A stretch of 64,000 bases of DNA from Roseateles oligotrophus (GTDB lineage: Bacteria; Pseudomonadota; Gammaproteobacteria; Burkholderiales; Burkholderiaceae_C). Below the pieces are notes generated by a model. It made no database searches. It was not told the origin of the DNA and was given only the letters and a program-made list of their open reading frames with translations. The stretch lies in contig NZ_JACHLP010000001.1 of assembly GCF_014204525.1 (NCBI RefSeq), forward strand, positions 806,001-870,000, given 5' to 3'. Positions 32,232 to 40,382 of the stretch are shown piece after piece (position 1 is the first letter of the stretch; every line of letters starts with the position of its first letter). The position numbers were made by a program, and so were the translations under genes.

Positions 32232-35200
32232 ATGAGCGAGCAGCCCACCGAGGCAAGCGCCTCCCCTGCCCCCATCGCAGCAGCCAAGAAACGTGGCGGC
32301 GGCCGCGGTCTGATCCTGGCCTTGCTGGCCGCGCCCCTGCTGCTCGGCGCCGGCGCCACCTCGGCCTGGTGGGCCCTGGCCACCGAGCCCGGCACGGCCT
32401 GGCTGCTGAACCAGGTGCCGGGCCTGGAGGTCGAGGCGGCCAAGGGCAGCTTGCTGGGCGACTTCTCCGCCCGGCGCCTGCGCTACAGCCTGCCCGGCGA
32501 TCTGAAGAGCCCGGACAGCGTCGAGCTGCAAGGCCTGCAGTGGCAGGGCCTGAGCCTGGCCTGGAGCCGCAGCCCCAGGCTGTGGGCCGATGTGTATCTG
32601 CCAAGCCTGCAGATCCAGCGCCTGACGCTCAAGCTCAAGCCCTCCGCAGAGCCGACCCAAGCGCCCAGCGACCTGCTGATCCCGGTCGGCCTGCGGCTAG
32701 CCGCCCTGAGCATCCAGGAGCTGCACAGCGCCGAGCTGGGCGACAAGCCCCTGCGCGAGCTGCGCGCCAGCCTGGCGCTGAGCGCCGAGCAAGGCCAGCA
32801 GCACAGTCTCAAGCTGGAGCATCTGGCCTGGGACCTGCTGCAAGTGAGCGGCGAGGCCAGCCTCCAAAGCGCCGGCGAGCTGCGCCTGAGCTCGGCCCTG
32901 CAGATCCAGTCCCTGCCCAGCGCCGCACAAGGCCTGCCCGCCTGGACCGCGCAAGTGCAGGCCAGCGGCCCTCTGCCGGCCCTGCAACTGCAAGCCAAGC
33001 TGGACGCCCAGGCCCAGGCGCTGGACGCCCAAGCCCGGCTGGCCCCTTTTGCCGCCTGGCCCTTGCAAGAGCTGCGGCTGAACACCCGCAATCTGGACCT
33101 CGCCGCCCTGGTCTCCGGTCTGCCCCGCACCGCTTTCAGCGGCACGGCGCAGATCCGGGCCGTGCCCGATGCCAAGCAGCAGCTGAGCCTGGCGGTCTCC
33201 GCCGATCTGGGCAATGGCCTGGCCGGGCGCTGGGACGAACAGCGCCTGCCCCTGCGCAAGCTGGCGCTGGACCTGAGCTTGCTGGCCCAGGATCCGGCCA
33301 GCCTGCAGATCAACAGCCTGGACGCCTTGCTGGGCAGCGCCCAACAGCCGGCCGGCCGCCTGCGCGCGACCGGCAGCAACTCCAGCGCCCAGGGTGCCAA
33401 GCTCCATCTCGCCTTGGAAGCGCTGCGCGGCGAAGGCCTGCTGCAAGCCCTGCGTCCGCTGCGCGCGAGCGGCAAGATCGAACTCGGCAGCCCCCAGGGC
33501 CTGGGCCAGATCGGCGCGCAAGACAGCGCCCCGCTGAGCATCAACGCCAAGCTGGACGGGCAATGGCAGGACCTGGCCGCGCCGGCCAAGTCCATACCCA
33601 CGCCGCTGCCCCTGTCCCTCGCGCTGCAAGCCCAGGCCAGCAGCAAGGCCCTGAATGTGCAGTCCCTCAAGCTCAGCTCCGGCGAGGCCCAGCTGAATGC
33701 AAGCGCCGAGCTGCTGCTGGCCCAGGCGGGCAGCCTGACCCGCGGCTGGACGCTGAAGACCGAGGCCCGCGCCCAGGCCCCCGATCTGCGCCCCTACTGG
33801 CGTGGCGAGGCCGGCAGCGCCTGGCAGCAAAACGCCCAAAGCCTGGACGCCGAGCTCAGCGCGCAATTGCAAAGCGGCGCCACCTCGGCCAAGGCCGGGC
33901 TTGCGCAACAAGCCCCGCTGGGCAGTGCCCAACTGCAGCTGAAGCCCGGCAGCCTGGGCGGTGTCGCCAGCAGCGGCCTGCTGCGCTACGAGCACAGGGC
34001 AGGCGCGGCCCCGCTGGCCCGGCTGGATCTGCAGCTGGACAGCAATCAGCTGCAAGGCCGAGCAGAGCTGCTGCCCGGTGAGCAATTGCAAGCCGCGCTG
34101 GAGCTGCGCGCGCCTCAGCTGGCCGGCCTGCAAGCCCTGCTGGCCAGCTTTGCCCCCAAGTCCAGGCTGGCCGGCAGTTTGATGGCCAGCCTGAAGCTGA
34201 CGGCCAAGGCCGAGACGCCCGGCAAACAAGACCCCAGCGGCTGGAACTGGCGCAGCGAGGGCAATCTGCAGGCCAGCAAACTGCTGCTGGACAGCCCCGG
34301 CAACAGCCTGCAGCTGGCCGCGGCCCAGGGCCGTTGGGAACTGGCCAGCGGCCTGGACGCCCCCCTGCAGGCCAGCCTCGATCTGGAGCAGTTGCAGGCC
34401 GGCGGTTTCAGCAGCCCCAAGGCCGGCCTGAGCCTGGCGGGCAGCTGGGCCAAGCACAGGCTGCAGCTCAATGCCCAGGGCGAGGGCAAGATTCCGGCGG
34501 CCCTGATCCCGCCCGGCCAGCCCAAGGAGCAGATCGCCAAAGGCCCCCTCACCCTGAGCCTGCAAGGCGCTTTGAGCGGCACGCCTGGTCTGCTCTGGTA
34601 CCAGGGCGGGCGCTGGCAGTTCGAGCAAGGCCAGCTGCTGGCCCGGCCGCAGGAGGCTCAGCTGCAGCCCTGGTTGCAGGCCGGCAATCTGGCCGGCGGC
34701 CTGAGCCTGGGGCCGCAGGCCCAGCTGCAGCAAGCCGCCGTCAAACCCGGCCGTCTGGAGCTGCTGGGCGCCGGCCTGCGCTGGGCCGAGCTGGCCTGGC
34801 ATGGCGGCGATCAAGCCAGCGTCGACCTGCAGTTGGAGCCGCTGGCCGTGGCCCCCCTGCTGGCGCGCTGGCAGCCCGATTTCGGCTGGGGCGGCGATCT
34901 GGTGGTGGGCGGCCATGCCCGCATCGCCACCCACCCCCGGCTCGATGTGGAGATCGCCCTGGAACGCAGCGGTGGCGACCTCAGCGTGACCGACGACGGC
35001 GGCACGCAAAAGCTGAATCTGAGCGAGCTGCGCATCGGCCTGATCGGCAGCCCCGGCGTCTGGCATTTGACGCAGGCCCTGGCCGGCAGCAATGTCGGCG
35101 CCCTGGCCGGCGCCCTGACCGCCCGCAACAGCGACGGCAGCCTCTGGCCCAGCGGCAACTCGCAGCTGCAGGGCGTGCTGGAGGCGCAGGTCGCCAATCT

Positions 35201-36437
35201 CAGCACCTGGGGCGCCTGGGTGCCCACCGGTTGGCGCATGGGCGGTGGCTTCCATGCCAGCGCCAGCTTTGGCGGCCTTTTGCGGGCCCCCGAGATCAAT
35301 GGCTCGGCCAGCGCGGCCAAGCTGGCCTTGCGCAATCCGCTGATGGGCGTGGACATGCGGGACGGCGAGCTGGCCTTGAATCTGCACGGTGGCCGCGCCA
35401 CGCTGGAAAGTTTCAAGGTGCGCGCCGGCGACGGCGAGTTGAGCGGTAGCGGCAGCATGCAGCTGGGCGCCACGCCCAAGGCCGAAATCCAGCTGGAGGC
35501 CAGAAAGTTCGCCGTGCTGCGCCGGGTAGACCGCCGCCTGGCCATCAACGGCCAGTTGCAGCTGCTGCTGGACGCCCAGGCCCTGGACCTGCAGGGCAAG
35601 CTGGACGTGGAGGACGGCTTGTTCGACTTCTCGCGCGGCAACGCGCCCGAGCTGGGTGCCGATGTGCAAGTGCGCCGCCCAGGCGCCAAACGCGAGCTGG
35701 TGGCGGAGGCGCCCAAATCCAGGCGCGCCATCAAGGTCAAGGTCGGCATCAATCTGGGCCAGAAGCTGCGGGTGCGCGGCCATGGCATCGACACCTTGCT
35801 GGCCGGCGATCTGGCCCTGAGCCAGGCCGCCACCGGCCCGGCCCTGCACGGTGTGATCAAAACCGTGGACGGCAGCTTCGACGCCTACGGCCAGAAGCTG
35901 ACGGTGGAGAAAGGCCTGATCAGCTTCAGCGGCGTGATCGACAACCCGCGCCTGGACGTGCTGGCCCTGCGGCCCATGCCTAACGAAGAGGTCAAGGTGG
36001 GCGTGGCCGTCACCGGCACGGCGCAGGCGCCACGGGTCAAGCTCTATTCCGACCCCGAGATGATGGACAGCGCCAAGCTCTCCTGGCTGCTGCTGGGCCG
36101 CGCGCCCGACCAGTTGGAGGGCGGCGACAGCGCCCTGCTGCAAAGCGCCGCCATGGCCTTGCTGGCCGGCGACGGCGAGGGCGTGACCAGCAAGCTCAAG
36201 AAGACCGTGGGCCTGGACGAACTCGCCATCGACGGCAAGGGCAGCGACGTCAAGGGCACGGTAGTACGGGTAGGCAAGAACCTCTCGGAGCGCTGGTATG
36301 TCGGCTACGAGCGCGGCCTCAACGCCACCACCGGCGTCTGGCAGGTGATCTACCGCATCGCCCAGCGCTTCACCCTGCGCGCCCAGTCGGGCGATGAAAA
36401 CGCGGTGGATCTGATCTGGCAGTGGAAGTGGGAGTGA
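32232..36437 (+). CDS. tamB: TamB-like translocation and assembly protein
   Basis: About 1401 residues, with one N-terminal membrane anchor (residues about 27-51), then a very long Leu/Gln/Ala-rich body expected to form the hydrophobic-grooved beta-taco of AsmA/TamB proteins. The conserved C-terminal DUF490 region runs from about 1100 to 1401 (GKLDVEDGLFDF, VKTVDGSFDAYGQKL, GLISFSGVIDNPRLDVLA, KLYSDPEMMDSAKLSWLLLG, NLSERWYVGYERG). The start is ATG 32232; a GTG at 32217 overlapping the tamA stop is an alternative. It works with TamA across the periplasm. Confidence 0.92.
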   Translation: MSEQPTEASASPAPIAAAKKRGGGRGLILALLAAPLLLGAGATSAWWALATEPGTAWLLNQVPGLEVEAAKGSLLGDFSARRLRYSLPGDLKSPDSVELQGLQWQGLSLAWSRSPRLWADVYLPSLQIQRLTLKLKPSAEPTQAPSDLLIPVGLRLAALSIQELHSAELGDKPLRELRASLALSAEQGQQHSLKLEHLAWDLLQVSGEASLQSAGELRLSSALQIQSLPSAAQGLPAWTAQVQASGPLPALQLQAKLDAQAQALDAQARLAPFAAWPLQELRLNTRNLDLAALVSGLPRTAFSGTAQIRAVPDAKQQLSLAVSADLGNGLAGRWDEQRLPLRKLALDLSLLAQDPASLQINSLDALLGSAQQPAGRLRATGSNSSAQGAKLHLALEALRGEGLLQALRPLRASGKIELGSPQGLGQIGAQDSAPLSINAKLDGQWQDLAAPAKSIPTPLPLSLALQAQASSKALNVQSLKLSSGEAQLNASAELLLAQAGSLTRGWTLKTEARAQAPDLRPYWRGEAGSAWQQNAQSLDAELSAQLQSGATSAKAGLAQQAPLGSAQLQLKPGSLGGVASSGLLRYEHRAGAAPLARLDLQLDSNQLQGRAELLPGEQLQAALELRAPQLAGLQALLASFAPKSRLAGSLMASLKLTAKAETPGKQDPSGWNWRSEGNLQASKLLLDSPGNSLQLAAAQGRWELASGLDAPLQASLDLEQLQAGGFSSPKAGLSLAGSWAKHRLQLNAQGEGKIPAALIPPGQPKEQIAKGPLTLSLQGALSGTPGLLWYQGGRWQFEQGQLLARPQEAQLQPWLQAGNLAGGLSLGPQAQLQQAAVKPGRLELLGAGLRWAELAWHGGDQASVDLQLEPLAVAPLLARWQPDFGWGGDLVVGGHARIATHPRLDVEIALERSGGDLSVTDDGGTQKLNLSELRIGLIGSPGVWHLTQALAGSNVGALAGALTARNSDGSLWPSGNSQLQGVLEAQVANLSTWGAWVPTGWRMGGGFHASASFGGLLRAPEINGSASAAKLALRNPLMGVDMRDGELALNLHGGRATLESFKVRAGDGELSGSGSMQLGATPKAEIQLEARKFAVLRRVDRRLAINGQLQLLLDAQALDLQGKLDVEDGLFDFSRGNAPELGADVQVRRPGAKRELVAEAPKSRRAIKVKVGINLGQKLRVRGHGIDTLLAGDLALSQAATGPALHGVIKTVDGSFDAYGQKLTVEKGLISFSGVIDNPRLDVLALRPMPNEEVKVGVAVTGTAQAPRVKLYSDPEMMDSAKLSWLLLGRAPDQLEGGDSALLQSAAMALLAGDGEGVTSKLKKTVGLDELAIDGKGSDVKGTVVRVGKNLSERWYVGYERGLNATTGVWQVIYRIAQRFTLRAQSGDENAVDLIWQWKWE

Positions 36438-36452
36438 GGGCGATGGATTTTA

Positions 36453-36464
36453 TTGTCACGACAA
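36453..36464. promoter_or_regulatory. candidate operator upstream of brnTA
   Basis: TTGTC-AC-GACAA forms a 12-bp hyphenated palindrome 42 bp before the brnT start, in a short AT-rich gap after tamB. BrnTA modules are known to be autoregulated through BrnA binding to the promoter; that this palindrome is the site is inference. No convincing -35/-10 pair was identified. Confidence 0.4.
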
Positions 36465-36506
36465 AAAACAATTGCAGCCCGCTCTTTCCGTGCCCACAAT
36501 CCAGCT

Positions 36507-36779
36507 ATGCGTTACGCGTTTGACCCAGCAAAGCAGGCGGCCAATGTGGCCAAGCATGGGATCTGGTTCGGCGCTGCCGAAGACTTCGAGTGGGAGACCG
36601 CGCAGATCGAGGTCGATGGCCGCAAGAATTACGCCGAGACACGGCTGAATGCCACCGGCCTGATCGGCACGCGCCTGTTCGTGCTCACCTTCACGCTGCG
36701 CGAGACCGCCGTGCGTCTCATCAGCTTACGCAAAGCCAATCAACGCGAGGTACACCGCTATGTCCGTCAAGCCACTTAA
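36507..36779 (+). CDS. brnT: BrnT-family toxin (ribonuclease)
   Basis: The protein has 90 residues. It carries the BrnT signature FDPAKQAANVAKHGI near the N-terminus and RLISLRKANQREVHRY near the C-terminus, matching the RelE-like fold of these RNA-cleaving toxins. ATG 36507 gives the usual family length; the longer in-frame start at 36453 is within the operator region and is rejected. It overlaps brnA by 20 nt, typical of type II modules with the toxin first. Confidence 0.9.
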   Translation: MRYAFDPAKQAANVAKHGIWFGAAEDFEWETAQIEVDGRKNYAETRLNATGLIGTRLFVLTFTLRETAVRLISLRKANQREVHRYVRQAT

Positions 36780-37113
36780 GACCCGCTCCGGGCGGGTGGT
36801 GGAACTACCCACCGACGAGGAAGACGCCCGCATCAACGCCGGCATCGCCGCCGACCCGGACAGCCCCGAGCTGGACGAAGCCTGGTTCAAGCGCGCCAAG
36901 CCTGCGGCCGAGGTGTTGCCGCCCGAGGTCTACGCCGACCTGCTCGCCCTGAGGCGCCGGCCCGGGGAGCGTGGGCCGCAAAAAACGCCGACCAAGGAAC
37001 GCATCTCCATCCGTCTGTCGCGCGACGTGGCCGATTACTTCCGCGCCACCGGCGAGGGCTGGCAAACACGCATCGACGAGGCCTTGCGCGACTATGTCGC
37101 CAAGCAACGCTGA
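36760..37113 (+). CDS. brnA: BrnA-family antitoxin
   Basis: The protein has 117 residues. The acidic N-terminal half (LPTDEEDARINAGIAADPDSPELDEAW) would bind and neutralise BrnT. The C-terminal half (KERISIRLSRDVADYFRATGEGWQTRIDEALRDYV) is the ribbon-helix-helix DNA-binding domain that mediates autoregulation. The start has GAGG upstream within brnT. The module is wedged between tamB and tRNA-Arg. Confidence 0.92.
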   Translation: MSVKPLKTRSGRVVELPTDEEDARINAGIAADPDSPELDEAWFKRAKPAAEVLPPEVYADLLALRRRPGERGPQKTPTKERISIRLSRDVADYFRATGEGWQTRIDEALRDYVAKQR

Positions 37114-37164
37114 GCCAGCCCCAAAACTCATGCGAGAATGCGCCCCGCCCTGCCACAGGGCTGT

Positions 37165-37239
37165 CTCGCTATAGTTCAATGGATAGAACGGGGTCCTCCT
37201 AAGACTCAGATGCAGGTTCGATTCCTGCTGGCGGGACCA
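37165..37239 (+). tRNA. tRNA-Arg(CCT)
   Basis: A complete cloverleaf can be drawn by hand. It has a 7-bp acceptor (37165-37171 with 37229-37235, two G-T pairs), a D stem GTTC/GAAC, and a 5-bp anticodon stem with loop CTCCTAA giving anticodon CCT. The T arm is GCAGG-TTCGATT-CCTGC and the 3' CCA is encoded. The permease gene converges on it, ending 7 bp after the CCA. Confidence 0.93.
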
Positions 37240-37246
37240 AGCCAGC

Positions 37247-38854
37247 TCACCCTCGCCTCAAAGCCCTCGACAACATCAGCACCGGCACCAGCCCCACGAT
37301 GACGATGGCCAGCGAGGGCAAGGCCGCCTCGCCCAGGCGTTCATCCCGCGCCAGCTGATAGGCCACCACCGCCAGGGTGTCGCTGTTGAAGGGCCGCAGC
37401 ACCAGGGTGGCGGGCAACTCCTTCATCACGTCCACAAACACCAGCAAGGCCGCGGCCAGGGCCGAGCGCGCCAGCAGGGGCGCATGCAACTCCAGGAACA
37501 GGCGCCGGCGGCTGGCGCCCAGCAGGCGGGCGGTCTCGTCCACATTGCGCGAGATGCGCGCATAACCTGCCTCCACCGACTGCAGGGCCACGCCCGAGAA
37601 GCGCACCAGATAGGCGTAGACCAGGCCGGTGATGGTGCCGGTGATGATGGGCGTCAGGCCCAGCTGGGGTGCGTATTCCTGCAGCCAGCCCAGGGGCAGC
37701 AGAATGCCCACGGCGATCACCGCACCAGGCACGGCATAACCCAGGGACACGATGCGCGTGGCGCCATTCAGCAGCACACCGCCGGCGCTCATGCGCTGGG
37801 CATAGGCCAGCACCAGGGCAATGGCCACGGCCAGCACCGAGGAGATGCCGGCCAGCTTCAGGCTGCTCATTCCCCACTGGGCAAAACGGGCCAGCGGCAG
37901 GCCGAACTCGCCGTAGCGGGCCTCCAGCCACATCAGCTTGAGCAGGGCGATCACCGGCAGCACAAAGCCCAGCAAGATGGGCAGGCTGCACAGCAGCACA
38001 GCGGCGGCCGCCGCCCAGCCGCGCAAGCGCATGGGCCGGGCCTCCGCCGCATGCAGGGCACCGCTGCGGCTGCCGGCAAAACGCAGGCGGGCCTGGGAGC
38101 GCCGCTCCAGCCACAGCAAGGCCGCCACCAAGAGCAGCAGCACCGAGGCCAGCTGGGCCGCCGCCATGCGGTCATTCATCACCAGCCAGGCCTTGTAGAT
38201 GCCGGTGGTCAGCGTCGTCAGGCCGAAATAAGCGCCCACGCCATAGTCCGCCAGCGTCTCCATCAAGGCCAGGGCCAGGCCCGCCGCCAGGGCCGGCCGG
38301 GCCAGGGGCAAGGCCACCTCGCGCACCCGGCGCAGCGTGTCAGCACCCAGCAGGCGGGCCGTTTCCATCAGGCCCACGGCGCGCTCGTTCAGGGCCGTGC
38401 GGGTCAGCAGATAGACGTAGGGGTAGAGGCAGAAGATGAACAAGGCGATGGCGCCGGGCAGGCTGCGCACATCCGGCCAGAGCGCGCCCTGGGCGCCGGT
38501 CCAGGCGCGCAGCGTCATCTGCAGCATGCCGCTGTACTGCAGGGCGTCGGTATAGGCGTAGGCCGCCACATAGGCCGGCATGGCCATGGGCAGCAGCAAG
38601 GCCCACTCGAAGACGCGCCGGCCGGGGAAGTCGAACAAGCTGACCGCCGCCGCCGTGGCCCCGCCCAGCAGCACCACACCCAGGCCCACGCCCGCGCACA
38701 GCAGCAAAGAGGCCCAGGCATAAGCGGGCAAGACGGTGGCGAACTGGTGCTGCAACAGGGCCCAGGACTGCGCGTCCAGCACCAGCCAGGAGCCCAGAAT
38801 CCCCAGCACGGGCAGGGCCAGGGCGAAACAAACAAGGGTGATCAATCGCAACAT
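37247..38854 (-). CDS. ABC transporter permease, ferric-iron (FbpB/SfuB) type
   Basis: The protein has about 535 residues and around twelve hydrophobic segments. It contains two tandem permease modules, each with an EAA-type cytoplasmic loop (ETARLLGADTLRRVREVALPLARP and ETARLLGASRRRLFLELHAPLL). This double-length arrangement is typical of the iron(III)/thiamine permease family. ATG 38854 is chosen; upstream TTG starts are possible but lack a ribosome-binding site. It is divergent from the ATP-binding gene, sharing a 180-bp regulatory gap. No periplasmic binding protein gene is adjacent, so substrate is inferred only from subfamily. Confidence 0.88.
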   Translation of the reverse strand: MLRLITLVCFALALPVLGILGSWLVLDAQSWALLQHQFATVLPAYAWASLLLCAGVGLGVVLLGGATAAAVSLFDFPGRRVFEWALLLPMAMPAYVAAYAYTDALQYSGMLQMTLRAWTGAQGALWPDVRSLPGAIALFIFCLYPYVYLLTRTALNERAVGLMETARLLGADTLRRVREVALPLARPALAAGLALALMETLADYGVGAYFGLTTLTTGIYKAWLVMNDRMAAAQLASVLLLLVAALLWLERRSQARLRFAGSRSGALHAAEARPMRLRGWAAAAAVLLCSLPILLGFVLPVIALLKLMWLEARYGEFGLPLARFAQWGMSSLKLAGISSVLAVAIALVLAYAQRMSAGGVLLNGATRIVSLGYAVPGAVIAVGILLPLGWLQEYAPQLGLTPIITGTITGLVYAYLVRFSGVALQSVEAGYARISRNVDETARLLGASRRRLFLELHAPLLARSALAAALLVFVDVMKELPATLVLRPFNSDTLAVVAYQLARDERLGEAALPSLAIVIVGLVPVLMLSRALRRG

Positions 38855-38946
38855 GCGCAGCGGGGGGGCGGGATTCAAAAGTTCGGCTTGCAAGCGCGGC
38901 AACAAGCCCCAAGCCAGCAGTGGAGGAGAAAACAGCGCGCTTCCGC

Positions 38947-38960
38947 TTGATTTCCGTCAA
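38947..38960. promoter_or_regulatory. FNR/Anr-like box in divergent ABC promoter region
   Basis: TTGAT-TTCC-GTCAA matches the FNR-family consensus TTGAT-N4-ATCAA at 9 of 10 positions. It sits in the gap between the permease and ATPase genes. A second palindrome, AATGCGCATT (38991-39000), is nearby. Fur control might be expected for iron transport, but no convincing Fur box was seen. Confidence 0.35.
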
Positions 38961-39034
38961 TGAGCGACCAAGAGTCCCCCCAACGCGAACAATGCGCATT
39001 CAGGCAATCTTGCCGGGGCGCTATCATAAAGCCC

Positions 39035-40180
39035 ATGTTTCTTGCACTCGACCGTGTCGGGCTGCGCTACCCGGGCTCCGCGGCCACGGCCGGCGCAGCC
39101 AAGCCCCTAGCCCTTCCATCCACCACGGCCGACGCCGGCAAGAGCCGAGCCGCTGGCCAGGCGGTACACCAAGTCAGCCTGAGCCTGTCGGCCGGCCAGA
39201 TCGGCGTGCTGATCGGCCCCTCGGGCTGCGGCAAGACCTCGCTGCTGCGCTGCATTGCCGGCCTGGAACAATTGGAGAGCGGCCGCATCAGCATCGCCGG
39301 CGAGGCCCTGGCCGATGCCCAGACCGGCCTGCATCTGGCGCCCGAGGCGCGCCGCATCGGCATGGTGTTTCAGGATTACGCCCTGTTCCCGCATCTCTCG
39401 ATCAGCGACAACGTGGGCTTCGGCCTGCGCCATCTGGCCCGCAGCGAGCGTGCCCAACGCATCCAGCAGGTGCTGGAGCTGGTGGGCCTGGCGCACGCGG
39501 CCAAGCGCGCGCCGCACCAGCTCTCCGGCGGCCAGCAGCAGCGTGTGGCCCTGGCCCGCGCCCTGGCGCCGGCCCCCCGCCTGCTCTTGCTGGACGAGCC
39601 CTTCTCCAGCCTGGACGTCGATCTGCGCGAGCACCTTTCCCAAGAATTGCGCGGCATTCTGCAGGCCAGCGGCACCACCGCCCTCTTCGTCACCCACGAC
39701 CAGGCCGAGGCCTTCGCCATTGGCGATGTGGTGGGCGTGATGCACCAGGGCCAGCTGGAACAATGGGACGCGGCCTACACCGTCTACCACCGCCCGGCCA
39801 CCCGCTTCGTGGCCGACTTCATCGGCCACGGCGTCTTCACCCCGGGCCGCATCGTCGAGGGCGAGGACGGCCCGCTGGTGCAAACCCCGGTGGGCCAACT
39901 CAAGGACATCGAAGCCTGTGCCTTGGCCAGCGCCTTTCCCGGCGGCCGCTGCGATGTGCTGCTGCGCGCCGACGACATCGTGCACGACGACCTGGCGCCG
40001 GTGCAGGCCAAGATCGAGCGCAAGATCTTCCGCGGCGCCGACTTCCTCTACACCCTGCGCCTGGCCTCGGGCGAGCAGCTGATGGCCCATGTGCCCTCGC
40101 ACCACGACCACCAGCTCGGCGAGTGGATAGGCATACGCGTCAATGTGGACCATGTGGTGACCTTCCCGGCCCAAAACTAA
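39035..40180 (+). CDS. ABC transporter ATP-binding protein, ferric-iron (FbpC) type
   Basis: The protein has 381 residues. It has Walker A GPSGCGKT, Q-loop VFQDYALFPHL, signature LSGGQQQR, Walker B LLLLDEP and switch His in FVTHDQ, followed by a C-terminal TOBE-like regulatory domain (DVLLRADDIVHDD, EIFRGADFLYTL-type). This domain order fits the iron/sulfate/putrescine class importers. An insertion of about 25 residues (GSAATAGAAKPLALPSTTAD region) interrupts the first beta strand area. ATG 39035 is preferred over 38960, which lies in the promoter region. It is the partner of the divergent permease. Confidence 0.9.
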   Translation: MFLALDRVGLRYPGSAATAGAAKPLALPSTTADAGKSRAAGQAVHQVSLSLSAGQIGVLIGPSGCGKTSLLRCIAGLEQLESGRISIAGEALADAQTGLHLAPEARRIGMVFQDYALFPHLSISDNVGFGLRHLARSERAQRIQQVLELVGLAHAAKRAPHQLSGGQQQRVALARALAPAPRLLLLDEPFSSLDVDLREHLSQELRGILQASGTTALFVTHDQAEAFAIGDVVGVMHQGQLEQWDAAYTVYHRPATRFVADFIGHGVFTPGRIVEGEDGPLVQTPVGQLKDIEACALASAFPGGRCDVLLRADDIVHDDLAPVQAKIERKIFRGADFLYTLRLASGEQLMAHVPSHHDHQLGEWIGIRVNVDHVVTFPAQN

Positions 40181-40241
40181 GCGTCCACAGACGCGGCACG
40201 CAAGCTTTACAGAACAGACACGATTTCGTCTCTTTGTTCAC

Positions 40242-40269
40242 TTGAAAGCGGCAATTTAGCCCGTCAAAT
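40242..40269 (+). promoter_or_regulatory. candidate sigma-70 promoter for ctpA
   Basis: TTGAAA and TCAAAT are spaced 16 nt apart in the 202-bp gap upstream of ctpA. The -35 is good and the -10 matches 4 of 6 positions. A TATACT hexamer at 40307-40312 is an alternative -10, but it lacks a matching -35. Confidence 0.3.
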
Positions 40270-40382
40270 AGGGGTGTCTGCGGGCTGCGGCCCTGGGGGC
40301 GCCGCATATACTTGAAGGGCGCGAGTGGAAACCTCTGCAGCCAAGCCGTCTCTTGATCACACTCCTAGGAAATACTCGCAAT

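Noticed and set aside
32697-36143. 1148-codon minus-strand open frame inside tamB
   Set aside because: It is a shadow of tamB with Gln/Gly/Leu-rich composition and no domain signature.
37139-37262. Integrative element at tRNA-Arg
   Set aside because: No integrase gene and no direct repeat of the tRNA 3' end were found within the window.
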